Positions 1 to 6,739 of a stretch of DNA of 27,680 nt are shown piece by piece. This stretch comes from an uncultured Acetatifactor sp. (lineage in GTDB: Bacteria; Bacillota; Clostridia; Lachnospirales; Lachnospiraceae): assembly GCA_910588225.1 (NCBI GenBank), contig CAJUQT010000051.1, forward strand, positions 1 through 27,680, in the 5' to 3' direction. The notes under the pieces are model-generated. The model had not been told where the DNA came from, searched no databases, and saw nothing but the letters and a program-made list of their open reading frames with translations. The number at the start of each line of letters is the position of its first letter. Position 1 is the stretch's first letter. The translations under genes and the position numbers were made by a program.

Positions 1-1
1 A

Positions 2-67
2 CAGCTTATTTTAAGCAACTCTGAAAAGACTGGCGGCGCACAGGTTATAATCAATATTCCATATTGA
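2..67 (+). CDS. C-terminal end of an unidentified gene (partial)
   Basis: One open frame runs in from the left edge and stops with TGA at 65-67, giving a 21-residue tail that ends in GGAQVIINIPY. A strong intrinsic terminator starts 7 bp downstream, which is the best reason to believe a real plus-strand gene ends here. The glycine-rich turn followed by a beta strand resembles the last strand of a histidine-kinase ATPase domain, but the piece is far too short to assign. The start and all diagnostic motifs are outside the window. Confidence 0.4.
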   Translation, partial: QLILSNSEKTGGAQVIINIPY

Positions 68-73
68 CATCAT

Positions 74-98
74 GGACGGCTTACGAGCCGTCCTTTTT
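74..98 (+). terminator. Rho-independent terminator
   Basis: A perfect 8-bp stem (GGACGGCT at 74-81, AGCCGTCC at 86-93) closes a TACG tetraloop and is followed directly by five T residues (94-98). The T-run is on the plus strand only, so it ends a plus-strand transcript, presumably the gene whose stop codon is at 65-67. Confidence 0.85.
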
Positions 99-104
99 CA
101 AATC

Positions 105-233
105 CATGACGCTGAACTATTACGCACACGCAGCTTTCGCTTCCGCAAGGACTGAAATGGAAAGGCTGATTGCAGCATAGCCGCAGACGGATTTACTACT
201 TTTTTTACTACCACCCAGAAGGAAACCATATAA
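105..233 (+). pseudogene. Tyrosine recombinase (integrase) C-terminal remnant
   Basis: The frame at 106-180 encodes MTLNYYAHAAFASARTEMER and then LIAA and TAG. This matches the C-terminal end of Tn916-type tyrosine integrases, where the Tyr of a Y-x-H motif is the DNA-cleaving nucleophile and is followed by an acidic/basic helix (recalled family knowledge). In another frame (174-233) the sequence continues AADGFTTFFTTTQKETI and stops, resembling the usual tail of such integrases, so a frameshift near 170-180 probably separates the two parts. Nothing upstream encodes the rest of the enzyme: a terminator for another gene sits immediately before it. I read it as a scar of a lost integrative element. 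The alternative is a chance short frame. Confidence 0.5.
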
Positions 234-350
234 GAACTTCTAAAGAGATCAAACCGTTCTTTTTCTCCCTGCACTGGAAGCTGAGGTAACCGTTCAGTGA
301 CCCTTCTGAACTGTTATGCAGGCTAAGCAACAGCCTGCCCCCTCCCGCTC

Positions 351-2339
351 TTACATCAGAAATCTCAGCCAGGGATCAAGCTGCATTATTATCCGCCGAA
401 GCACCCTTGTCCCCCAGGGGACATCCTCCGAGAGAAGCTCTTCCGTCTCAGACGCAGACAGAACCGCCGGGCACGCCTCTCTCTGATAACTAAGAAAAAT
501 GTCTTTCAGCTGTTCGTTTACCTCTCTGCTGTCAATGACCAGCATCAGCTCTGTATTCTGATAAGCACTTTTTATATCCATATTGAAAGAACCCACAGCT
601 GACAATCTGTCACCAATCAGGATACTCTTGCCGTGATAGGAATAATTCCCGCTGTATTCCAGTATCTTAAGCCCCGTATTTAATATTTTCTCCTTATTCA
701 GAGCATAATCTACCGCACCGAAATAATTCCCATTCGTGGACGATGCGTTTGTCATCACCACAACCTTCTCATTCTTCCGGCATATTTCCGTGAGACAGGT
801 ATACATATAATCATTGCAGATAATGTATGGGGTATGTATAATTGTCTCAGCGCCGGCGTACTTTATCAGCTGACAGAGGCTCCAGAATACCCATGGTTCC
901 TTCGGGTATAATCCCCCGGGATTACTCACCAGGCTTATATGGTTCACCGGAAATGTTACATCCGTATAGTTGATGCTCTCAAACTGCCGAGGATTCTCCT
1001 CCTGCATCTGAAGATACAGCCTGTCCAGTTCTGCTGCGGCCCTTTTAACGGAAGCACTGTTTTCCAACAATTTTCCATGGGTCCACAAGCTGCAGCAATT
1101 CTGTCCAATTATCCCCTCAAAATGGGCAATCAAATCATACACGGAGCTGTCTGCGCCGCCTGTATTGTATACAAGCACATCTCTGTCATAGTTTTTATGG
1201 CCTTCCTGATCTCCCAGGAAGAAGTCAAAGGTATTCCTTCCTCCCGCCAGATAAATGCGATCATCGGCAATGATATATTTCTCATGCATTCTGCTCATCC
1301 CCTTCCAGGGAGTCAGAACATTTGCCTTGTTGTAGACAATAATCTCCACATTATCCGTGGTCTCCAGCGCATAAAAGTAAGGATTTCCCTCCACCTGAGT
1401 CCAGAAAGCAAATCCGTCCAGAAGAAGCTCTACCTGTACTCCCCTCAGCGCCGCCGCCCGAAGCGCAGCCATTATCTGCATTCCGGAAGTATCGGAACGC
1501 ATCTCATAGGTTGACAGAATAATTCTCTCCTGTGCCTGAGAAATCAGGCGGATTCTCTCCCTGAGTGCATCGCCGTTGTCCTCAATCACCACAGCCCGGT
1601 CCGAAGAAATTCCTTCTCCATAAAAACTTTCCGCCTGAAAAGCTTCCCTATATTCCCTGCTCACTTCCGGCTGTCTGCGGTAAGGCAGTATGGCACTTAT
1701 AACAAAACAGAGAACTGCCAGAAGCAGCATGACGGCAATCAGCAGCGTTTTCTTTTTCCCCTTCTCTTTTTCCGGGATCTTCTCTCCCGACTTCAGCACT
1801 TTCATGTGATATACCAGATACATGGCCCATGTGAAGGCTATGGCCGTCATCAGCAGATAAATAATGGCATTGGACACCAGCCCGGAGAGATTCGGCACAA
1901 AAAGCAGCAGCAGAATCCCCACATCCAGAATGCAGGTACAGGCTTTCCCGTACCACAGCGCACCGGTTATTTTCCTGCTCTTTTTCATCAGAACAAGCCC
2001 CATGACAGCCATATACAGTTCTTTCAGAAGGAAAAATGCCAGAAGCCGGACTGTGAGCGGATATTGAAACGTCAAAGCCAACGCAATGCCGCCCTGGGTC
2101 AGTTTATCCGCCACCGGATCCAGAATTTTCCCGAAGTCTGTCACCATGTTAAATTTCCTGGCAATTTTCCCATCCAGGAAATCCGTCAGAAAAGAAACCG
2201 CCAGAACCAGAAGCGCCGCGATATAAAAAGGAGGTTCATCCGCACGATAATACAATAACAGAAATACCGGCAGCAATGCAATTCTGAAATACCCCATTAA
2301 ATTGGGAATCGAAAAATATTCTCTGGTTCCTTTCAACAC
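351..2339 (-). CDS. CDP-alcohol phosphatidyltransferase / phospholipase D fusion (phosphatidylglycerophosphate plus cardiolipin synthase-like)
   Basis: This is a 662-residue membrane protein with two halves. Residues ~1-180 form a multi-helix CDP-alcohol phosphatidyltransferase domain with the complete motif D53xxDG57xxAR61, G70, D74, D78, as in PgsA, which makes phosphatidylglycerophosphate from CDP-diacylglycerol and glycerol-3-phosphate. A Lys-rich linker (KEKGKKK, ~191-197) and one further membrane helix (~198-218) lead to a phospholipase D-type half like cardiolipin synthase. Its first HKD motif is intact (H352, K354, D359, GG366-367, N369). The second has H569, K571, G583-S584 and N586, but Gly576 where Asp is usual, with Asp577 next to it. 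If the positive linker is cytoplasmic, the second half lies outside the cell (inference). The start is GTG at 2339, preceded by AGGAGG six bases upstream. Substrate choice of either half is unproven. Confidence 0.85.
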   Translation of the reverse strand: MLKGTREYFSIPNLMGYFRIALLPVFLLLYYRADEPPFYIAALLVLAVSFLTDFLDGKIARKFNMVTDFGKILDPVADKLTQGGIALALTFQYPLTVRLLAFFLLKELYMAVMGLVLMKKSRKITGALWYGKACTCILDVGILLLLFVPNLSGLVSNAIIYLLMTAIAFTWAMYLVYHMKVLKSGEKIPEKEKGKKKTLLIAVMLLLAVLCFVISAILPYRRQPEVSREYREAFQAESFYGEGISSDRAVVIEDNGDALRERIRLISQAQERIILSTYEMRSDTSGMQIMAALRAAALRGVQVELLLDGFAFWTQVEGNPYFYALETTDNVEIIVYNKANVLTPWKGMSRMHEKYIIADDRIYLAGGRNTFDFFLGDQEGHKNYDRDVLVYNTGGADSSVYDLIAHFEGIIGQNCCSLWTHGKLLENSASVKRAAAELDRLYLQMQEENPRQFESINYTDVTFPVNHISLVSNPGGLYPKEPWVFWSLCQLIKYAGAETIIHTPYIICNDYMYTCLTEICRKNEKVVVMTNASSTNGNYFGAVDYALNKEKILNTGLKILEYSGNYSYHGKSILIGDRLSAVGSFNMDIKSAYQNTELMLVIDSREVNEQLKDIFLSYQREACPAVLSASETEELLSEDVPWGTRVLRRIIMQLDPWLRFLM

Positions 2340-2379
2340 GTTCTTCCTCCTGTAGCGCTGACACCATATTCTGCTTTAT

Positions 2380-2385
2380 ATTATA
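2380..2385 (-). promoter_or_regulatory. Candidate -10 box for the synthase fusion gene
   Basis: Read on the minus strand this is a perfect TATAAT, 40 bp before the GTG start. No good -35 hexamer lies 17 bp upstream; that position falls in the T-run of the preceding terminator. The promoter is therefore plausible but only half-supported. Confidence 0.45.
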
Positions 2386-2395
2386 CACTTTTGTT

Positions 2396-2430
2396 GAAAA
2401 AAAGAAAGCCCCGGAGGAATCATCTCCGGG
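2396..2430 (-). terminator. Rho-independent terminator
   Basis: On the minus strand a perfect 7-bp stem (CCCGGAG / CTCCGGG, at 2424-2430 and 2410-2416, 7-base loop) is followed by G and a run of mostly T residues. It sits 18 bp after the stop of the small remnant gene at 2448-2615, so it was probably that gene's own terminator. It also insulates the downstream synthase gene. Confidence 0.8.
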
Positions 2431-2447
2431 AACTCCACAATATTCTT

Positions 2448-2615
2448 TTATTCCATCATTTGCATAAATTCACTCATGCCCTCTGCCTTTGACACCTCGC
2501 TCTTCACATCCATGCGGATTCCACGGTATTTCGGTGCCTGGTCAGTTGCAATTGCATTCATGAGAAAATTGTCCAGTACGTCAAGCTCCTCGAACGGTTT
2601 GGTGCTATAACTCAT
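2448..2615 (-). pseudogene. Internally deleted PD-(D/E)XK nuclease-family transposase remnant
   Basis: A 55-codon frame begins MSYSTKPFEELDVLDNFLMN and contains APKYRGIRMDV before ending MQMME. From memory, both pieces match separate blocks of the large transposase-like PD-(D/E)XK nucleases (Rpn / PF12784 type) that abound in Lachnospiraceae: the N-terminal 'KPFEELDVxDxFLMxAxAxD' block and the 'RGIRMDV' block that lies some 50 residues later and carries a catalytic acidic residue. Here they are joined directly at about residue 26, in frame, so the middle is missing, and the C-terminal two thirds are gone as well. It keeps a terminator but has only a poor ribosome-binding site. It is unlikely to be functional. 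Confidence 0.55.
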
Positions 2616-2648
2616 CTCAACCAAATAAAACCTGTTTTTTCAGAAATA

Positions 2649-2691
2649 TTTACATTTTAGAGACATCTGCGTTATACTTATCTGGTAAAAT
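2649..2691 (+). promoter_or_regulatory. Promoter and candidate response-regulator box upstream of the two-component operon
   Basis: TTTACA (2649-2654) and TATACT (2673-2678) form a possible sigma-A promoter with an 18-bp spacer; TAAAAT at 2686-2691 is an alternative -10. TTTACA is followed after exactly 5 bp by GAGACA (2660-2665), the 11-bp direct-repeat geometry used by OmpR-family regulators. The stretch 2651-2671 recurs with three mismatches at 6561-6581. Autoregulation by the gene product downstream is inferred. Confidence 0.45.
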
Positions 2692-2762
2692 AGAAAAAGC
2701 CGTTGCTTTCGTTGCAAGAAAGATACGGCAGGCAGTACAGATTTTGCGGCAGGGAGAAACAG

Positions 2763-3443
2763 ATGGAAAGCGGAAAGATTCTGGTAATTGAAGATGAAAA
2801 ACCCATTGCGGACATTTTAAAGTACGGCTTTGAAAAAGAGGGCTTCCTGGTGGAATGTGCCTATACGGGCAGCGACGGCTTCGCCATGGCCGGTGAGGAA
2901 CCCCCGGACATTGTACTTCTGGACTGGATGCTGCCGGATATCAGCGGTGTGGACGTATGCCGGATGCTGACCGAACAATACAAAATCCCTATCATCATGC
3001 TGACAGCCCGGGGCAATATGGAAGACAAGCTTTACGGCCTGGAATCCGGCGCAGATGATTACATTACGAAGCCCTTCGACCTCCGGGAGGTGGTGGCAAG
3101 AGTACGGACCATTCTGCGCAGATTCGCGAAAACCCGCGGCACCGTCGAAGATGATCGGCTTGTCTGCGGTCATCTCACCGTATCAGAGCGGGAACACAGC
3201 ATATATTGTCATGGAACGCTTCTGAATCTGACCCCGAAAGAGTATGCTCTTCTGCTCTGCTTTCTGAAGCATCCCCGGCAGGTATTTACAAGAACCGTAC
3301 TGCTGGATCAGATATGGGGGTATGATTTCGTGGGAGACACCAGAACCGTGGACATTCATGTCCAGCGTATCCGCAAAAAAGCCGGTCTGGAAGAATCACT
3401 GATAACCGTTTTCGGAGTGGGGTATAAATATGTCCCGGAATAA
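2763..3443 (+). CDS. OmpR/PhoB-family response regulator
   Basis: This 226-residue DNA-binding regulator is the cytoplasmic half of a two-component system. The receiver domain (about 5-120) shows the acidic pair E10-D11, phospho-acceptor D54 in VLLDWMLPD, T81 and K103 in TKPFD. A winged-helix output domain fills ~128-226 (TPKEYALL, then TVDIHVQRIRKK and VFGVGYKY). I chose ATG 2763 because GGGAG precedes it at a good distance and it gives the normal family length; an in-frame TTG at 2703 would add 20 residues with no homology. The gene overlaps the kinase gene by 14 bp, so the two are translationally coupled. The signal and targets are unknown. Confidence 0.92.
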   Translation: MESGKILVIEDEKPIADILKYGFEKEGFLVECAYTGSDGFAMAGEEPPDIVLLDWMLPDISGVDVCRMLTEQYKIPIIMLTARGNMEDKLYGLESGADDYITKPFDLREVVARVRTILRRFAKTRGTVEDDRLVCGHLTVSEREHSIYCHGTLLNLTPKEYALLLCFLKHPRQVFTRTVLLDQIWGYDFVGDTRTVDIHVQRIRKKAGLEESLITVFGVGYKYVPE

Positions 3444-4995
3444 AGAATCCTTTCAGATGGGAATCCGGTTTCAGATGGCTCTGACATTGTCGGCTGTGTT
3501 CCTTGCAGGCGGCTGTATCTTATATGGCGGTATCCATGCTCAACTCTGGAACAATCAGGAAGCCCAGATTATACGGGAACTGCAGGGAATCCAGGAAAAT
3601 ACGCTCATCTATATCCGCCAGCTTCTGATGTTGAACAGTGCAAATAACGACGAAGAAGGATATCGGCAGATTGCCGGGGATATTGCCCGGGAACTTAAAA
3701 TTTTCGGCCAGCGCAATCTCAGTGTACTGGATAACAATGGACAATATCTCAGCGAAAACAGGCAGATACAGGAGGCAGAAACTACCGATGATCTGACACA
3801 GGCACTTTCGGGAAATGCTGCCTTTACCATGACCTACCCTGCTGCCGACAGGATGCTGGTCTATTTTTCCATGCCTGTGACCATTGAGGAAAAGACCCTG
3901 GGCATCGTCCGTTATCAGATAGACACTTCTCAGCTCTTCCTTCAGGCAAAAGAAATGGAGACAATGGTTTATCAGGCAGTCGCCGTCGTATTTGTCCTGA
4001 TTTTCCTTCTGCTTCTCTTTTTCACCGGCAGGCTGCTGACCCCGGTTCAGAAGCTGACCAAAATATCCCGCCATGTAGTACGGGATTTGTCCCGGGAACA
4101 GGTTAATATGCAGATGATGGCTCAGCTGGCAGATTCCGGCCGCAGAGACGAAGTAGGAGAGATGTCCCGGAATTTCAGCATTATGCTGGAAATGATAGGC
4201 TCACAGTTCCAGCGCATGCAGGCGGACAGAGACCGGATTATAGAACTGATGGGAAGCCGGCAGGAATTTTACAACAATATGACCCACGAGCTGAAAACGC
4301 CTCTCACCACCATACAGGGCTATGCCCAGCTTATGGAGGCGGACCGCGGAGAGGACGAACAGCTGACCAGTCAGGGCCTGCAGCAGATTCTGCAGGAAAG
4401 CACACGGATGCATCAGATGGTGCTGCAGCTGCTGGAAATGTCCGACAAAAGCATTTATATGGAAAAAAGGACGGTAGATCTGGCCCAGACAGGCATCAGC
4501 GTTGCGCAGGCTCTGGATATCAAAGCCAAACGGTATGAAATGTGGATTGAGACGCAGCTCCCGGAGCCTCTTCCCGTATGGGGTGTGGCGGATCGTCTGC
4601 GTCAGGTTCTCATCAATCTGGTGGACAATGCCATTAAATACGGAGAAAGCCGCACCCCCATCCTCCTCAAAGGGACTGTCATAAAGGGATATGTGGTACT
4701 TGCTGTCCGGAATCGGGGAAAAGGGCTGAATCCGGAAGAGCAGGAACGCATCTTCGAACCTTTTTACCGTGTGGATAAGACCTATTCACGGGAACAGGGC
4801 AGTTCCGGCCTGGGTCTTTCCATCTGTCGCAAAATCATGGAAGAACACGAGGGTAAAATCTATGTCAGGAGCAGCCCCGGCGCTCATACCGTATTCTATA
4901 TCCGTCTGAAGGCGGCACAGGAATCAGCTCTGTTCCCGCAGACGGTAAATCCCGGAAGCAGGAATGAAACTGTTCCTGACGGAAAGCGGGAATGA
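3430..4995 (+). CDS. Membrane sensor histidine kinase
   Basis: This is a 521-residue kinase partnering the regulator encoded just upstream, whose 3' end it overlaps. It has a first membrane helix (~15-35), an extracytoplasmic sensor region of about 145 residues, a second helix (~183-203), a HAMP-like linker, and a dimerisation domain with phospho-acceptor H286 in THELKTPL. The ATPase domain has the N box (NLVDNAIKYG, N400), a G1-like RNRGKGL (~428-433) and GSSGLGLSI (457-465), so all catalytic boxes are intact. The ligand sensed by the extracellular domain cannot be told from sequence. A 3' tail of about 25 polar residues follows the ATPase domain. The lipoprotein gene follows 48 bp downstream and may assist sensing. 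Confidence 0.92.
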   Translation: MSRNKESFQMGIRFQMALTLSAVFLAGGCILYGGIHAQLWNNQEAQIIRELQGIQENTLIYIRQLLMLNSANNDEEGYRQIAGDIARELKIFGQRNLSVLDNNGQYLSENRQIQEAETTDDLTQALSGNAAFTMTYPAADRMLVYFSMPVTIEEKTLGIVRYQIDTSQLFLQAKEMETMVYQAVAVVFVLIFLLLLFFTGRLLTPVQKLTKISRHVVRDLSREQVNMQMMAQLADSGRRDEVGEMSRNFSIMLEMIGSQFQRMQADRDRIIELMGSRQEFYNNMTHELKTPLTTIQGYAQLMEADRGEDEQLTSQGLQQILQESTRMHQMVLQLLEMSDKSIYMEKRTVDLAQTGISVAQALDIKAKRYEMWIETQLPEPLPVWGVADRLRQVLINLVDNAIKYGESRTPILLKGTVIKGYVVLAVRNRGKGLNPEEQERIFEPFYRVDKTYSREQGSSGLGLSICRKIMEEHEGKIYVRSSPGAHTVFYIRLKAAQESALFPQTVNPGSRNETVPDGKRE

Positions 4996-5043
4996 AAATC
5001 AGGAATCAGCCCGGGAATATTTATAACAAAGGAACCGCAGATT

Positions 5044-6492
5044 ATGAAAAAAAGAACCCTGAAATTCTTTCTGTATATACTGTCCCTGTCCTGCCTTCTC
5101 CCCGCAGGCTGTACGCCGGAAGAGAAAACCATGATACTGCCAATGACATCTGATGTCGGCACGGAAGCGGAAAGCTCCGAAGCCGGAAAAGATTTTACCG
5201 TACAGAAAATCTATACCTATGCCTATGAAACCTTGCATTCCCTGAACAAAAGCGCATTTCTGCAGGGATGCGCTGAAAACGAAATCCGCATACTCGCCCG
5301 GGACGTGGCAAATGACGATACTTCTCTGGTCAGCCGTCAGGTGGATTATCGTTATGGTTTCTACGACACTCCGGGCCGTTTCTCCCCCTTCTGGGAGGAA
5401 TTGTTGAACCCTTCCGGTGAGATGCGGGAAGAGCTGTATGTGGAGAAACTGCTGCCCTCCCCGGACGGAAGGCTGCTCCTGGTCTATGTCCGTTCTGACT
5501 TCTGGAATCACACCTTTGTCTGGCTGTATTCCATGGAGGACGGAGAATACCTGCTTCTGTACGAAGGCCCCGCAGATGCCGATACCGAGCTGCACGGCTC
5601 TTTCTCCCAGGGCAGCCGCTGGGTGACCTTTGACATTATGGGAACCACCAACGAAGCCGAGCATTTTATCCCGGTATATGACTGCGAAAAAGAGAGGTCC
5701 GGCCAGGAAGAGCAGGCATTGCAGCTATGGAAAGAGAAGGAGCCTGCCTTTTTCTGCCCGCCCGACCAAAAGCTGTACTTTACCCCCATAAAAGACCGAC
5801 TGTTGTCGGCATCATTGATTGACTGTCAGGACAGCGCCGGTCTGCTCCGCTTTGTGGAGGAAGAAAAAGGACTCATGGCCGTCAATCTGGAGTATCCTGG
5901 TCCAGGAGTCACAGCGTGGAAAGATTCCTCTGTGGAAATGCAGGAATTCCTCGAAACCAATGAAAATGCTTCCCTCTATGTCCATAACTGGAGTTATCTG
6001 TACGATTACACAGGAACGCGGCCTCTGCAGTATTATTATGATTTCGAAAGCAGCTCCCTGTATTACCTGGGAAGTGCCTCCCGCCTCTGCCGCACAGACA
6101 TATTCAATGGGGATAACCCGGAAAATACTGCAGACCTTCTGGACTTCCCGGGAATGGTGGTTGACTTTCTGCCATTGGATTCCGGTGAATTCCTGATTGT
6201 ACTTGCCCAGGACCAGGGACTGGAAAAATATGAGATGGATCCTGACAATGGCAATTATATCAATTCCCAGCACAGCACCGGCAGTTTCTCCGATATTCAA
6301 AATTACCGGCCGTATAATCTCTCCGCAGACCTGTATCTGTATCAGGAAGATGGAACGGAAGGAAAGCTGCTGTATAAAAACCTGCGCAATCTTGTAACCA
6401 TGGAATACGACAGCTCCACCCGCCGAATTCTGCTGGAGACATACGAGGACGCCTCTCTGACCCACAGAAAATGTATCATATTGGAACTGTAA
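5044..6492 (+). CDS. Putative lipoprotein of the two-component operon
   Basis: A 482-residue exported protein with a signal peptide ending in the lipobox LPAGC; Cys23 would be lipidated, tethering it to the outer face of the membrane. The mature part shows repeated beta-rich stretches (for example SPDGRLLLVYV, then FVWLYSMEDGEYLLLYEG) reminiscent of TolB/WD-type propeller blades, but I recognise no named family. It lies 48 bp after the kinase gene on the same strand with no terminator between, so it is very likely co-transcribed. Roles as a sensory partner of the kinase or as its main target are both possible. An AAAGGAA sequence precedes the ATG at about 11 bp. Confidence 0.8.
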   Translation: MKKRTLKFFLYILSLSCLLPAGCTPEEKTMILPMTSDVGTEAESSEAGKDFTVQKIYTYAYETLHSLNKSAFLQGCAENEIRILARDVANDDTSLVSRQVDYRYGFYDTPGRFSPFWEELLNPSGEMREELYVEKLLPSPDGRLLLVYVRSDFWNHTFVWLYSMEDGEYLLLYEGPADADTELHGSFSQGSRWVTFDIMGTTNEAEHFIPVYDCEKERSGQEEQALQLWKEKEPAFFCPPDQKLYFTPIKDRLLSASLIDCQDSAGLLRFVEEEKGLMAVNLEYPGPGVTAWKDSSVEMQEFLETNENASLYVHNWSYLYDYTGTRPLQYYYDFESSSLYYLGSASRLCRTDIFNGDNPENTADLLDFPGMVVDFLPLDSGEFLIVLAQDQGLEKYEMDPDNGNYINSQHSTGSFSDIQNYRPYNLSADLYLYQEDGTEGKLLYKNLRNLVTMEYDSSTRRILLETYEDASLTHRKCIILEL

Positions 6493-6548
6493 TCCCCCAG
6501 TTCGATATATGTTCGTATTACCGTCCTCACGAGTCCTTTTACTATATT

Positions 6549-6581
6549 TTTACAAACAGATACATTTTAGAAACGTCCGCG
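6549..6581 (+). promoter_or_regulatory. Candidate response-regulator box upstream of asnB
   Basis: TTTACA (6549-6554), GATACA (6559-6564) and GAAACG (6570-6575) form three hexamers spaced 10-11 bp. The segment 6561-6581 shares 18 of 21 bases with 2651-2671 in front of the response-regulator gene. No convincing -10 box lies at the matching distance here. It could act on asnB, about 160 bp downstream, or be a decayed copy. Confidence 0.4.
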
Positions 6582-6620
6582 CAGGACAAAAGATACATTT
6601 GTTCCTTATATTAGAATCCG

Positions 6621-6652
6621 ATAACAGTTCAGGAAGTGTTTCAGACTGTTAT
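6621..6652. promoter_or_regulatory. Inverted repeat upstream of asnB
   Basis: Perfect 8-bp arms ATAACAGT (6621-6628) and ACTGTTAT (6645-6652) flank 16 bases, about 90 bp before the asnB start. The length fits an operator for a dimeric regulator, or a leader hairpin. There is no following T-run, so it is not an obvious terminator for the lipoprotein operon. Confidence 0.45.
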
Positions 6653-6739
6653 GAAATCCTAAGAAGGATCCACAGTTCTTTCGGACGGGTACTTTGACAG
6701 ATATCAGGAAATAATTACATCAGAAAAGGAGTAAAAACG

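Noticed and set aside
318..338. 7-bp hairpin GCAGGCT/AGCCTGC just after the synthase fusion gene as its terminator
   Set aside because: The stem is perfect, but on the minus strand it is followed by ATAACAG with no T-run, so it is not a standard intrinsic terminator. It may still be a 3' stabilising stem.
6509..6697. 62-codon plus-strand frame between the lipoprotein gene and asnB
   Set aside because: It has no ribosome-binding site and no recognisable sequence, and it overlaps the candidate regulatory repeats.
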